Shown here one piece after another: positions 1 through 5,689 of a stretch of 5,958 nt of DNA (the stretch's first letter is position 1; each line of letters begins with the position of its first letter). Below the pieces are notes generated by a model, which had not been told where the DNA came from, did not search any database, and worked only from the letters and a program-made list of their open reading frames with translations. A program made the translations under genes and the position numbers. Source of the DNA: Pseudomonadota bacterium (lineage in GTDB: Bacteria; Pseudomonadota; Gammaproteobacteria; Burkholderiales; Casimicrobiaceae); assembly GCA_022709775.1 (NCBI GenBank), contig JAKLIE010000139.1, forward strand, positions 1 to 5,958, written 5' to 3'.

Positions 1-95
1 CGCCCGCCCCGTCGGGCGGTGGCGGTCAGCACCTCCCATCCGCCTGCCGACGCGGGGGCGCCTGCGCGACCCCCGGGGGCATTGAACGCCCGGGA
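1..95. other. Gene-free left edge with G/C-rich inverted repeats
   Basis: No gene is supported here. This stretch lies just downstream of the stop codon of the minus-strand Grx-CcdA gene. It holds a perfect 6-bp inverted repeat at 1-6 and 13-18 (CGCCCG / CGGGCG, 6-base loop). A second is at 53-58 and 70-75 (CGGGGG / CCCCCG, 11-base loop), overlapping a CCCCCGGGGG palindrome at 70-79. Either could act at the end of a transcript. Neither is followed by a T-run on either strand, and short G/C repeats are common by chance at this base composition, so I do not call a terminator. Confidence 0.3.
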
Positions 96-1280
96 TCAGG
101 TCAGCCAGGCCGGCTCGAGCAGCATCACGGCGCCGAGCGCGATCATCACGGCGCCGCTCGCGAGCTTGAGCCAGCGGCCGCCCCGCTCGGTGAGCTTGCG
201 GCTGCCGAGCGCGACTACCGCGACTGCGACCATCAGCGCGTCGTCGGCGATGTAGCCGGCGATGTAAAGCGCGAGGTGGCCGTAGCGCGCTGCCGGCGTC
301 AGGTCGTGCTGCGCGAGCACCGCGGTGAAGACGGCGGGCAGGCCGGCGGTGCACAGGATCTCGACGAAGTTCACGACGACCGCGAGCGCGGCGACCGCGA
401 CGAGCGACGCCCCGATCGCCCGGGCGCTCATCACCGCGCGCATGCGCGCGTAGATTCCCGGCTTCGCCCCGTCCGGGATCGACAGCGACGGGCCTCGGCC
501 CCAGGCGAAGAAGTCCTTCACGTTGAACGCGCCGATCGCCAGCGCGACCAGCGCGAGGCCCCAGCGCAGCGGGGTCGACATCCCCGCGATCAGGAACAGG
601 TTGAGCCACGCGGCCATGAACGCGAAGTAGACCGCCCCGCTGGCGAGCACGAACGTGCCGGCGACGAGCGCCATGCGCCTGCGGTCCCGGAATCGGACGA
701 GCAGCGACAGCAGGAACAGGAGCACCCACGTCGCGCAGGGATTGATACCGTCGAGCAGTCCCAGCGCGAGCGTGAACAGCGGCAGTCCGAGCCGCGACGC
801 GGACAGCGTGCCGAACGCGGTCGCCTCGACCTGGTCGCCGCGCGGCTGCGCGTCGTCGATCAGCGCGAGGAGCGCCGGGCCGCCCTCCATTGCGTCGAAG
901 CCCGCCATCACGCGACCGTCGATCACGAACGTCGGCACGCCCGGCGGCCAGACGCCTGCCCGTTCCGACAGGGTGAACAGCGCTTCGCGCGCGGCGGGGT
1001 CCTGGTCGACGGGACGATAGACGATCGAGAGGTCCGGGCGTGGGGGCGAGAGGTTCCCGAGGAACGCCTTCGCGTCGGCGCAATGCGGGCAGCCGTCGCG
1101 CACGAAGACCTCGAGCGTGCGCGCCGTCGGGGCAACGGGCGATTCGTCGTTCGATGCGCGCGCCGGGGCCGGTCCGGCCGCCACGGAGACCGCGAGCAGG
1201 AAGGCGAGCGCCGGGAGGGCGCGTCGAGCGGCGCTCGCCGAGGACGCATGCCGGTCCGGCGGAGACGTGCATGCGCGCAT
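96..1280 (-). CDS. Thioredoxin/glutaredoxin domain fused to CcdA-like thiol-disulfide transporter
   Basis: A 394-residue membrane protein that probably moves reducing equivalents across the inner membrane to a thioredoxin-fold domain outside. Residues 1-42 look like a signal peptide: Arg19-Arg20, then a hydrophobic stretch ending in an Ala-x-Ala site near 40-42. A small thioredoxin-fold domain follows (about 55-145), with active site CPHC at 64-67 and the cis-proline loop GVPTF at 114-118. From about 165 to 392 there are about six hydrophobic segments of the CcdA/DsbD type. NPC (Cys182) in the first and LCTAGLP (Cys310) in the fourth match the cysteine pair used by DsbD-beta and CcdA. FNVKDFF at 252-258 is typical of bacterial proteins with this domain pair. 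The ATG is the only start after an in-frame stop, but no clear Shine-Dalgarno precedes it. It lies 51 bases after the FNT channel gene and may share its transcript. Cytochrome c maturation or periplasmic protein reduction are plausible roles; the partner is unknown. Confidence 0.88.
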   Translation of the reverse strand: MRACTSPPDRHASSASAARRALPALAFLLAVSVAAGPAPARASNDESPVAPTARTLEVFVRDGCPHCADAKAFLGNLSPPRPDLSIVYRPVDQDPAAREALFTLSERAGVWPPGVPTFVIDGRVMAGFDAMEGGPALLALIDDAQPRGDQVEATAFGTLSASRLGLPLFTLALGLLDGINPCATWVLLFLLSLLVRFRDRRRMALVAGTFVLASGAVYFAFMAAWLNLFLIAGMSTPLRWGLALVALAIGAFNVKDFFAWGRGPSLSIPDGAKPGIYARMRAVMSARAIGASLVAVAALAVVVNFVEILCTAGLPAVFTAVLAQHDLTPAARYGHLALYIAGYIADDALMVAVAVVALGSRKLTERGGRWLKLASGAVMIALGAVMLLEPAWLT

Positions 1281-1331
1281 CGTTCGGGGCGGGTTGCCGG
1301 CAGCGGGGACGACCGCCTGCCGGCGGGCCGG
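1281..1331 (-). promoter_or_regulatory. Intergenic perfect 8-bp inverted repeat
   Basis: The gap between the FNT channel stop and the Grx-CcdA start contains GCCGGCAG at 1296-1303 and its exact reverse complement CTGCCGGC at 1317-1324, with a 13-base loop. On the minus strand the transcript would fold right after the channel gene. What follows is C-rich, without a U-run, so it is not a classical intrinsic terminator. It could be a partial attenuator, an RNA-stability hairpin or a protein-binding site. The function is inference; the symmetry is directly visible. Confidence 0.45.
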
Positions 1332-2153
1332 TCAGTCGGGCCGGTCCTGCTCCTCGCGCGTGCCGCGCAGGTACGCGACCCAGTAGACGCCCGCGACGAG
1401 CAGCGTGCCGCCGACGACGTTTCCCGCGGTCACGGCGGCGAGATTCGTGGCGATGCCCGCGAGCGGCACGGCGCCGTGCGGGGCGATCAGGAAGCCGTAG
1501 GGCAGGAAGAACCAGTTGGCGATCGAGTGCTCGAAGCCGATCGCGACGAACGCGGTGATCGGGAAGAGGATCGCGAGGATCTTGTCGGTGACGCTGCGCC
1601 CTCCCATCGCCAGCCACACCGCCAGGCACACGAGCGTGTTGCAGAGCACGCCGCGCGCGAACGCCTCGCTCGCCGAAAGGCCGGCCTTCGCGCTCGCGAT
1701 GCGTATCGCGGTCTCGCCGATGCCGCCGTTGCCCAGGCTCGCGATGTCGCCCCACAGCACGAGGACGACGGTGCCGAGGCAGCCGATCACGTTGCCTGCG
1801 TAGACCACGAGCCAGTTGCGGACGACGTCGCGCGTGCCGATGAGGCCGTCCGCCCACGCCATCGCCAGCAGGTTGTTGCCGGTGAAGAGCTCCGCACCGG
1901 CCACGACGACGAGCACGAGGCCGAGGCAGAAGGCGAGTCCGCCCAGGAGTCTCGCGATGCCGAAGCCGAGCTTCGCATCGGTGACGACGGTGATGAAGAA
2001 CAGCGCGCCGAGCGAGATGAACGCGCCGGCGAGGATCGCCAGCACGAGCAGCGTGAGGCCGTCGGTGCGCGCCTTCGCGACGCCGAGGCGCTCGACCTTC
2101 GATGCGATCTCGCGTGGCGTGTACGCGTCGACGATGTGCGTTTCCTGGTCCAT
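1332..2153 (-). CDS. Formate/nitrite transporter (FNT) family channel
   Basis: A 273-residue inner-membrane channel of the FocA/NirC/FNT family, which assembles as pentamers and passes small monovalent anions or their acids (formate, nitrite, hydrosulfide). The length fits the family. Visible landmarks are the amphipathic N-terminus, AELFTGN at 87-93 (Thr91 in the omega-loop region), YAGNVIG at 118-124, Asn172, GRSVTDK at 185-191 (Lys191) and GFEHSIAN at 206-213, whose His209 matches the central gating histidine of FocA. GNVVGGT at 244-250 is the last conserved block. These look closer to FocA than to NirC, but residues alone do not fix the substrate. The ATG at 2153 was chosen because the protein then begins with a normal FNT N-terminus (MDQETHIVDAYTP). 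The frame stays open upstream, inside the methyltransferase gene, but that extension is Arg-rich shadow. No clear Shine-Dalgarno is seen. It lies 59 bases after the methyltransferase gene and 51 before the Grx-CcdA gene. Confidence 0.9.
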   Translation of the reverse strand: MDQETHIVDAYTPREIASKVERLGVAKARTDGLTLLVLAILAGAFISLGALFFITVVTDAKLGFGIARLLGGLAFCLGLVLVVVAGAELFTGNNLLAMAWADGLIGTRDVVRNWLVVYAGNVIGCLGTVVLVLWGDIASLGNGGIGETAIRIASAKAGLSASEAFARGVLCNTLVCLAVWLAMGGRSVTDKILAILFPITAFVAIGFEHSIANWFFLPYGFLIAPHGAVPLAGIATNLAAVTAGNVVGGTLLVAGVYWVAYLRGTREEQDRPD

Positions 2154-2193
2154 GGGGCTGCAGGTGTCCGGTTCGGGTGGGAAGGGGGCGACT

Positions 2194-2210
2194 CGCGATC
2201 GACGATCGCG
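2194..2210 (-). terminator. Possible 3' hairpin after methyltransferase gene
   Basis: A perfect 7-bp inverted repeat with a three-base loop (CGCGATC, GAC, GATCGCG on the plus strand) begins two bases past the methyltransferase stop codon in the direction of transcription. It would form a tight hairpin at the end of that message. The bases that follow on the minus strand are C-rich with only scattered T, so intrinsic termination would be weak. A role in blocking 3' exonucleases or in partial termination ahead of the FNT gene is equally possible. Confidence 0.4.
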
Positions 2211-2212
2211 CC

Positions 2213-3043
2213 TCACGCGTCGGGGGCGAAGGTCCAGACCGCATAGCCCTCGCGCCGCATGCGCTCGGCCTGCGGCGAGCGCAATTGCGGCAGCAGGCCG
2301 GGGCGCCAGGCGTGCACGCGATCGGTGATCGACGCGGTGGCGGTCGCCAGCCAGCCGGCCGACTCGACCGCCTCGCGCGGGTGGCGGTCGCCCGGGACGA
2401 ACGGCGTGCCGAGCGCCGCGAAGCGCTCGGCGGTGTCGCGCCCGAACCAGCGCAGGAACGCTCCGTTCGTCAGATCCGCGATCAGTTGCGCCCGCGGCAG
2501 CGCTGCCCGGACCGCGCCGGCTAGCGCGCCGAGAGCGTCCTGGCCGAGGTAGACCGACACGCCCTCCAGCACGACGAGCGCCTCGTCGTCGCCGGCGAGT
2601 GGCGCGAGAACGCCCGCCAGCGACTCCCGCCGGTGGTCGAAGGCGATGCGCGTCAGAGGATTGGGGGCCGCGCGCTCGGGCAGCGTCGCCTCCTTGATCG
2701 CGAGGATCGCCGGGTGGTCGAGCTCGAGCCACCGGCCGCCTCCGAGGCGAAAGGCCCTCGTGTCGAGTCCTGCGCCGACGATCAGCACGCGGCGGCCGGG
2801 ATCGCGCGTCAGGGCGTCGCGGACCAGGTCGTCGATGAGGCGATGCCGCGCCATGTTGCACGCATGAGCGGCATCGTCGCCGAGCAGCGGCGCGAGGCGC
2901 CGGCGCAGCGCATCGTCGAGGAAGCGGGACGCGTAGCGATCCCCGCACAGCGAGTCCGCGTCGCCCGCATCGCGCTCGCGCTGGGCGCAACAGTAGAAGG
3001 CGGTAAGCTCGACGTTCGCGATCGTTCCGGGATGCGTGCGCAT
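2213..3043 (-). CDS. Class I SAM-dependent methyltransferase, LCMT/TcmP-like family
   Basis: A 276-residue cytosolic protein of the leucine carboxyl methyltransferase-like family (the TcmP/PpmP group of O-methyltransferases), which uses S-adenosylmethionine. Family signatures occur in order: TAFYCCAQR at 14-22, CGDRYASRF at 33-41, the Arg/Asp motif ARHRLIDDLV at 65-74, and the SAM-binding glycine loop VLIVGAGLDTRAFRL at 86-100. The acidic ribose-contacting strand WLELDHP is at 105-111, and the VVLEGVSVYL block at 157-166. The C-terminal part (190-276) is less conserved, as usual. The ATG at 3043 is preceded by GGTGA (3052-3056) with an 8-base spacer, which supports it. A GTG at 3055 would add four residues. 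The frame stays open much further upstream, but that part is antisense-like shadow overlapping the GNAT gene. The natural substrate cannot be told; many bacterial members are uncharacterised. A 119-base gap separates it from the acetyltransferase gene, so it may have its own promoter. Confidence 0.87.
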   Translation of the reverse strand: MRTHPGTIANVELTAFYCCAQRERDAGDADSLCGDRYASRFLDDALRRRLAPLLGDDAAHACNMARHRLIDDLVRDALTRDPGRRVLIVGAGLDTRAFRLGGGRWLELDHPAILAIKEATLPERAAPNPLTRIAFDHRRESLAGVLAPLAGDDEALVVLEGVSVYLGQDALGALAGAVRAALPRAQLIADLTNGAFLRWFGRDTAERFAALGTPFVPGDRHPREAVESAGWLATATASITDRVHAWRPGLLPQLRSPQAERMRREGYAVWTFAPDA

Positions 3044-3162
3044 GTGTGTGCTCACCCGCAACGGGCGGCGTGGGACCCCTGTGCCGTTCGCCGGGAACCG
3101 GAAGGCGCGCGACCGACCGACACGCACGGTGGAACCGAATCGGCGATCACGAGCGATCCCCG
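3044..3162 (-). promoter_or_regulatory. Intergenic region upstream of methyltransferase gene
   Basis: This 119-base gap is the longest between intact genes in the window, so it is the likeliest place for a promoter of the methyltransferase-FNT-Grx/CcdA group. I see the GGTGA ribosome-binding site at 3052-3056 and a short GACC direct repeat (gaccgaccga at 3111-3120). I find no convincing -35/-10 pair and no terminator hairpin for the upstream acetyltransferase gene. The promoter assignment rests on spacing alone. Confidence 0.25.
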
Positions 3163-3846
3163 CTATTCCGTTCGCGACACGATGCGGACGGCGATGTCGC
3201 CATGGTGGCGGAATCCCATTCGTGCATAGAGCGCACGCGCACGGTCGTTGCCTGCCATCACGTGCAGGAACGGCAGCTGGCCGCGAGCGAGCTGGCGCCG
3301 GACGAGCTTGTGCATCAGGCGCCGCGCGAGCCCCCGGCCTCGAAAATCCGGATGCGTGCACACACCGCTGATCTCCCTCAGCGTGCCCGCCGCCATCCGC
3401 TCGCCTGCCATCGCAGCCAGGCGCTCGCCCTCGAAGGCGCCCCAATACTCGCCGAGCTCGACGGTCCGCTCGCCGAACGGCCCGGGCTGCGTGAGCGCCA
3501 CGAGCTCGAGCATCTTCGGCACGTGCTCGCGTCCGAGCCGTACCGCGGCGAGCGGGGCGTCGTCCTCGGGCGCGCCGCGCTCCCAGACCATCTGGTGCGC
3601 TGCCGTGTCGGCGTCGACGTGCCAATCGGAGGGCGTCGGGCCGGACCACGCGGCGCAATAGAGATGCTCGCCGGACTCGCAGTACGGCGCGATCGCGGCG
3701 AAGTCGGGTCGCTGCGGATCCGCGAAGCCGACGATCGGCGAGAAGCCGCGCGCGTAGCGGCGCGCGGTGTCCGTGCCCTCCGCGTGCCTCGCCTGCGGTC
3801 CCGCCAGCGAATGCCAGACGACGTTGCCGAGGAGCGAAAGCGTCAT
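3163..3846 (-). CDS. GNAT N-acetyltransferase, FR47-like
   Basis: A 227-residue acetyltransferase of the GNAT superfamily, using acetyl-CoA to acetylate an amine on an unknown small molecule or protein. The N-terminal half (1-100) is a variable region seen in predicted acetyltransferases of this type. The catalytic half holds the diagnostic strand-loop REISGVCTHPDFRGRGLARR (157-176). Its pyrophosphate-binding signature R-x-x-G-x-A is at 169-174. PFLHVMAGNDRARALYARMG (192-211) is the usual motif B region, with the asparagine and tyrosine common at the end of the fold, followed by GFRHHGDI. This matches the FR47-like branch. Its ATG overlaps the TGA of the upstream GNAT gene as ATGA (3843-3846), so translation is probably coupled. 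No strong separate Shine-Dalgarno is present. The two neighbours are not tandem duplicates: they share only the fold signature. A resistance or stress role is possible but not shown. Confidence 0.88.
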   Translation of the reverse strand: MTLSLLGNVVWHSLAGPQARHAEGTDTARRYARGFSPIVGFADPQRPDFAAIAPYCESGEHLYCAAWSGPTPSDWHVDADTAAHQMVWERGAPEDDAPLAAVRLGREHVPKMLELVALTQPGPFGERTVELGEYWGAFEGERLAAMAGERMAAGTLREISGVCTHPDFRGRGLARRLMHKLVRRQLARGQLPFLHVMAGNDRARALYARMGFRHHGDIAVRIVSRTE

Positions 3847-4418
3847 CGCGACGTCGGCCCGCTCGCGAAGTCGATCCGGTAGCGCAATCCGGGCGCGCTT
3901 CCGAACTGGGGAGGCTTCGTGAACCGTTCGACGAGCACGCCCCCGTTCGACTCGATCACGCGCTGCGAGGCGACGTTGTCGGGGTCGGTCGTGATCTCGA
4001 CGTAGGCGAGGCCCTCGGCGCGCGCGTCCGGCAGGAGCTGGCGCAGCGCCGACCTCGCGCAGCCCCGGTTACGCTTCCAGGGCACGACCGCGTATCCGAT
4101 GTGGCCGAGGCAGTGCGGCGGCAGCGCCTCGGTGCCGCGCTGCCAGCGAAAGCCGACCGCGCCGCAGAACTCGCCGTCCCACATCCAGCGCCGGTAGCCG
4201 GGAAGCCGCGCGGCGGCCGAGCCGTCGGGGAGCGTCACCGGGCCGCCCTTCGCCTCGCGGTCGACGAGGCCCGCGAGGAAGCGTTCGCCGTCCTCGGCGA
4301 TCCGTCCGAGCTCCTCGTCGGCGGCGGCCTTGCCGCGCACGTCGTCCGGCGACCAGCCGCGTTCGAGCGCGGCGACGTAGCCGGCGAGGTACTCGCGGGA
4401 GGGCCAGACGAGCTTCAC
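3843..4418 (-). CDS. GNAT N-acetyltransferase (predicted acetyltransferase family)
   Basis: A 191-residue GNAT-fold acetyltransferase with a GTG start (KLVWPSREYL follows the initiator). It belongs to a widespread family of predicted acetyltransferases recognisable by ALERGWSPD (17-25), LPGYRRWMWDGEFCGAVGFR (72-91), HCLGHIGYAVVPWKRNRG (102-119), EITTDPDN (141-148) and the end block RFTKPPQF. The acetyl-CoA loop signature R-x-x-G-x-A is at 116-121. SQRVIESNGG (151-160) is the Asn/Gly turn near the C-terminal strand, as in RimJ/RimL-like relatives. The substrate is unknown. I chose the GTG because it gives the usual N-terminus and leaves a 31-base gap after the DUF1499 gene. The longer frame to 4529 would overlap that gene and adds only an Arg/Ser-rich segment. 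The ribosome-binding site is weak (CAGGT at 4431-4435, 12 bases away). Its stop overlaps the start of the next GNAT gene by four bases. Confidence 0.88.
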   Translation of the reverse strand: MKLVWPSREYLAGYVAALERGWSPDDVRGKAAADEELGRIAEDGERFLAGLVDREAKGGPVTLPDGSAAARLPGYRRWMWDGEFCGAVGFRWQRGTEALPPHCLGHIGYAVVPWKRNRGCARSALRQLLPDARAEGLAYVEITTDPDNVASQRVIESNGGVLVERFTKPPQFGSAPGLRYRIDFASGPTSR

Positions 4419-4449
4419 AGGGCGAATGGTACCTGCCGACGCTCGCGGG

Positions 4450-5187
4450 TCACCGCGGGCCGGGCTTGCCCGACGCCGTTCCCTCGAGGATGGCCGTGAA
4501 CGCGCGCACGCGCTTCGCGTTCGCGCCAAGGTCGCTCCTGCCCACGCGCGACACCGAGCGGACGTCGATGCGGCTTCCGCGCGCGGCCGGCGCGACGCGG
4601 ATCACGACGTCGTCGCTGAAGCCGAACCACGGCGTCGTCGCCGTCGCCTCGATGCGTCCCGACGCCGGGTCGGACGCGACGATCGTCCATCCCATCGACC
4701 GCGCAGCGGCGAGCGCGGCGTCGAACGCGGCGGCCGGATCCTTCGCGACGACGATCGGCACGATGTCCGGGTACGCGGTGCGTTGAGCGCTCGCGGTCGC
4801 CTCGCCTGCGTAGCTCGCGGGCACGGGCGCCTTCGCGCGGAGCGGCAGGATCGCGACGAACACGGGCGGATCCGCCGTATCCGTCGAGATGTCGTTGATC
4901 GGGGGCAGCGCGCGCGCCTGCAGCAGCAGCGTGAGCGGGACCGCGGCGGCGGACGCGGCGAGCGCGAGCGCGACGACGAGTGCGCCGGGCCCGCGCGCCC
5001 GCAGCTTCGGGACGAGCAGCGCGACGAGCGAGATCGCCGCGAGCCCGAGCGCCGCGTAGGTGCCCCAGCGCAGGATCGTGAATCCGGCACGCCAGTCCCA
5101 GACGCCGAACCGCGCGCCGAAGCCCGACGCGACGATCGCCGCGGCGGCGAGGGCGGCGAGGAGGGCAGGCAGGCGCATCGCGTTCAT
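4450..5187 (-). CDS. DUF1499 domain membrane protein
   Basis: A 245-residue protein with three predicted membrane helices (about 5-27, 40-61 and 68-90) followed by a soluble DUF1499 domain (about 95-235). The domain is recognised by LPPINDISTDTADPPVF (94-110), AYPDIVPI (138-145), GWTIVASDPASGRIEATATT (166-185), PWFGFSDDVVIRV (186-198) and the closing block IDVRSVSRVGRSDLGANAKR (207-226). The family is common in proteobacteria and has no established biochemical role. The soluble part probably sits at the membrane surface or in the periplasm; its side is not certain from sequence. The ATG at 5187 has the best ribosome-binding site in the window (GAGGAG at 5194-5199, 6-base spacer to the start). 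A TTG at 5217 would add ten residues but lacks this support. It likely leads an operon with the two GNAT genes that follow. Confidence 0.87.
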   Translation of the reverse strand: MNAMRLPALLAALAAAAIVASGFGARFGVWDWRAGFTILRWGTYAALGLAAISLVALLVPKLRARGPGALVVALALAASAAAVPLTLLLQARALPPINDISTDTADPPVFVAILPLRAKAPVPASYAGEATASAQRTAYPDIVPIVVAKDPAAAFDAALAAARSMGWTIVASDPASGRIEATATTPWFGFSDDVVIRVAPAARGSRIDVRSVSRVGRSDLGANAKRVRAFTAILEGTASGKPGPR

Positions 5188-5191
5188 CGGG

Positions 5192-5199
5192 CTCTCCTC
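5192..5199 (-). promoter_or_regulatory. Strong Shine-Dalgarno of the DUF1499 gene
   Basis: GAGGAGAG on the minus strand, with the GGAG core six bases before the ATG at 5187. It decides between this ATG and the upstream TTG at 5217. It also suggests that translation here starts independently of the broken cyclase gene, which ends at 5225. Confidence 0.7.
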
Positions 5200-5224
5200 G
5201 TCGCGGGGGGCGGGCAAACTTCGG

Positions 5225-5611
5225 TCAGCGTCCGGCGGATCCGCGGGCGAGCGCGTCCGCCGGCCGGTCCAGGCGATAGATGCGGGTCTCGCCGTGGTTC
5301 TTGGCGAGCCGCGTGCGGCCGACGTATTCGAGCACGAAATCGCCCTGGCCGAGCGCCGCGAGCGTCGCGGCGCAGGCCTCGCTCGCGTAGACGCTTCCCG
5401 GCGGCGTCACCGGTCCCGTGCGCGCGATCGCCTCGTCGAAGGGCCGCACGCATTCCGGGCCGCCGAGCGCCACGCTCGCGCGGACGAAGTCGTCGCGGTC
5501 GAATGGCAGCACGAGGTCGACCTCCGCCCTTGCGCGGAGGGCGGCGTCGAGGAACAGAAGGCCGGCGCCGCCGGCCGCGGAGGCGTAGACGATGGGCGTC
5601 GCCGCGGGCGG
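5225..5611 (-). pseudogene. Truncated, internally deleted class III nucleotidyl cyclase-type gene
   Basis: An open stretch of 128 codons bounded upstream by an in-frame TGA (5612-5614), with no ATG. A GTG at 5512 would give only 95 residues. The first half (codons 6-66) resembles a Rossmann/SLOG-like module found in some multidomain adenylate/guanylate cyclases: PIVYASAAGGAGLLFLDAAL (6-25), then VDLVLPFDRDDFVRASVALG (31-50). The second half resembles the very end of the cyclase homology domain: PVTPPGSVYASEACAA (67-82), then FVLEYVGRTRLAKNHGETRI (92-111) and YRL. In the intact proteins I know, the cyclase catalytic core of well over 100 residues lies between these pieces, with its metal-binding aspartates and P-loop-like turn. 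Here they are joined directly near codons 60-67. The N-terminal part is also absent, since the upstream glycosyltransferase ends only about 80 bases away. Most likely this is a decayed gene with an in-frame internal deletion. A small functional protein from the GTG start cannot be excluded. Confidence 0.6.
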
Positions 5612-5689
5612 TCAAACGCGCACGGCGGGACGAAGCGCCGGCCTCGCCTGCCGCGGATCGATCCGCCGCAGGGGAGAACGTCCGGGCCG
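5612..5689. other. Short gap between glycosyltransferase and cyclase remnant
   Basis: About 78 bases with no supported gene. Another minus-strand frame is open across it (with an ATG near 5693), but it gives an Arg/Ala/Ser-rich peptide without recognisable motifs and runs into the remnant out of frame. If the remnant is a decayed gene, this is where its 5' part was lost or frameshifted. I see no terminator or promoter. Confidence 0.3.

Noticed and set aside
53..91. G/C hairpins after the Grx-CcdA stop as an intrinsic terminator
   Set aside because: The stems are only 4-6 bp, alternative pairings compete, and no T-run follows on the minus strand.
276..2246. Very long plus-strand open frame (656 codons) opposite the Grx-CcdA and FNT genes
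   Set aside because: The translation is almost all Arg, Glu, Asp, Ala and His with no motif. It spans two well-supported minus-strand genes and the gap between them. This is typical antisense shadow in high-GC DNA.
2154..2990. In-frame upstream extension of the FNT gene through the methyltransferase gene
   Set aside because: The added 279 residues are Arg/Pro/Ala-rich and out of frame with the clear methyltransferase motifs. The FNT family N-terminus starts at the ATG at 2153.
3111..3120. GACC short tandem repeat as a regulatory or repeat array
   Set aside because: Only two and a half copies of a 4-mer in GC-rich DNA; this is not distinguishable from chance.
3044..3658. In-frame upstream extension of the methyltransferase gene into the GNAT gene
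   Set aside because: The extension overlaps the well-supported GNAT gene and is low-complexity. The ATG at 3043 has a GGTGA ribosome-binding site and gives the normal family length.
4419..4529. Longer N-terminus for the GTG-started GNAT gene
   Set aside because: It would overlap the end of the DUF1499 gene by about 80 bases and adds only a basic, Ser-rich stretch before the conserved KLVWPS start.
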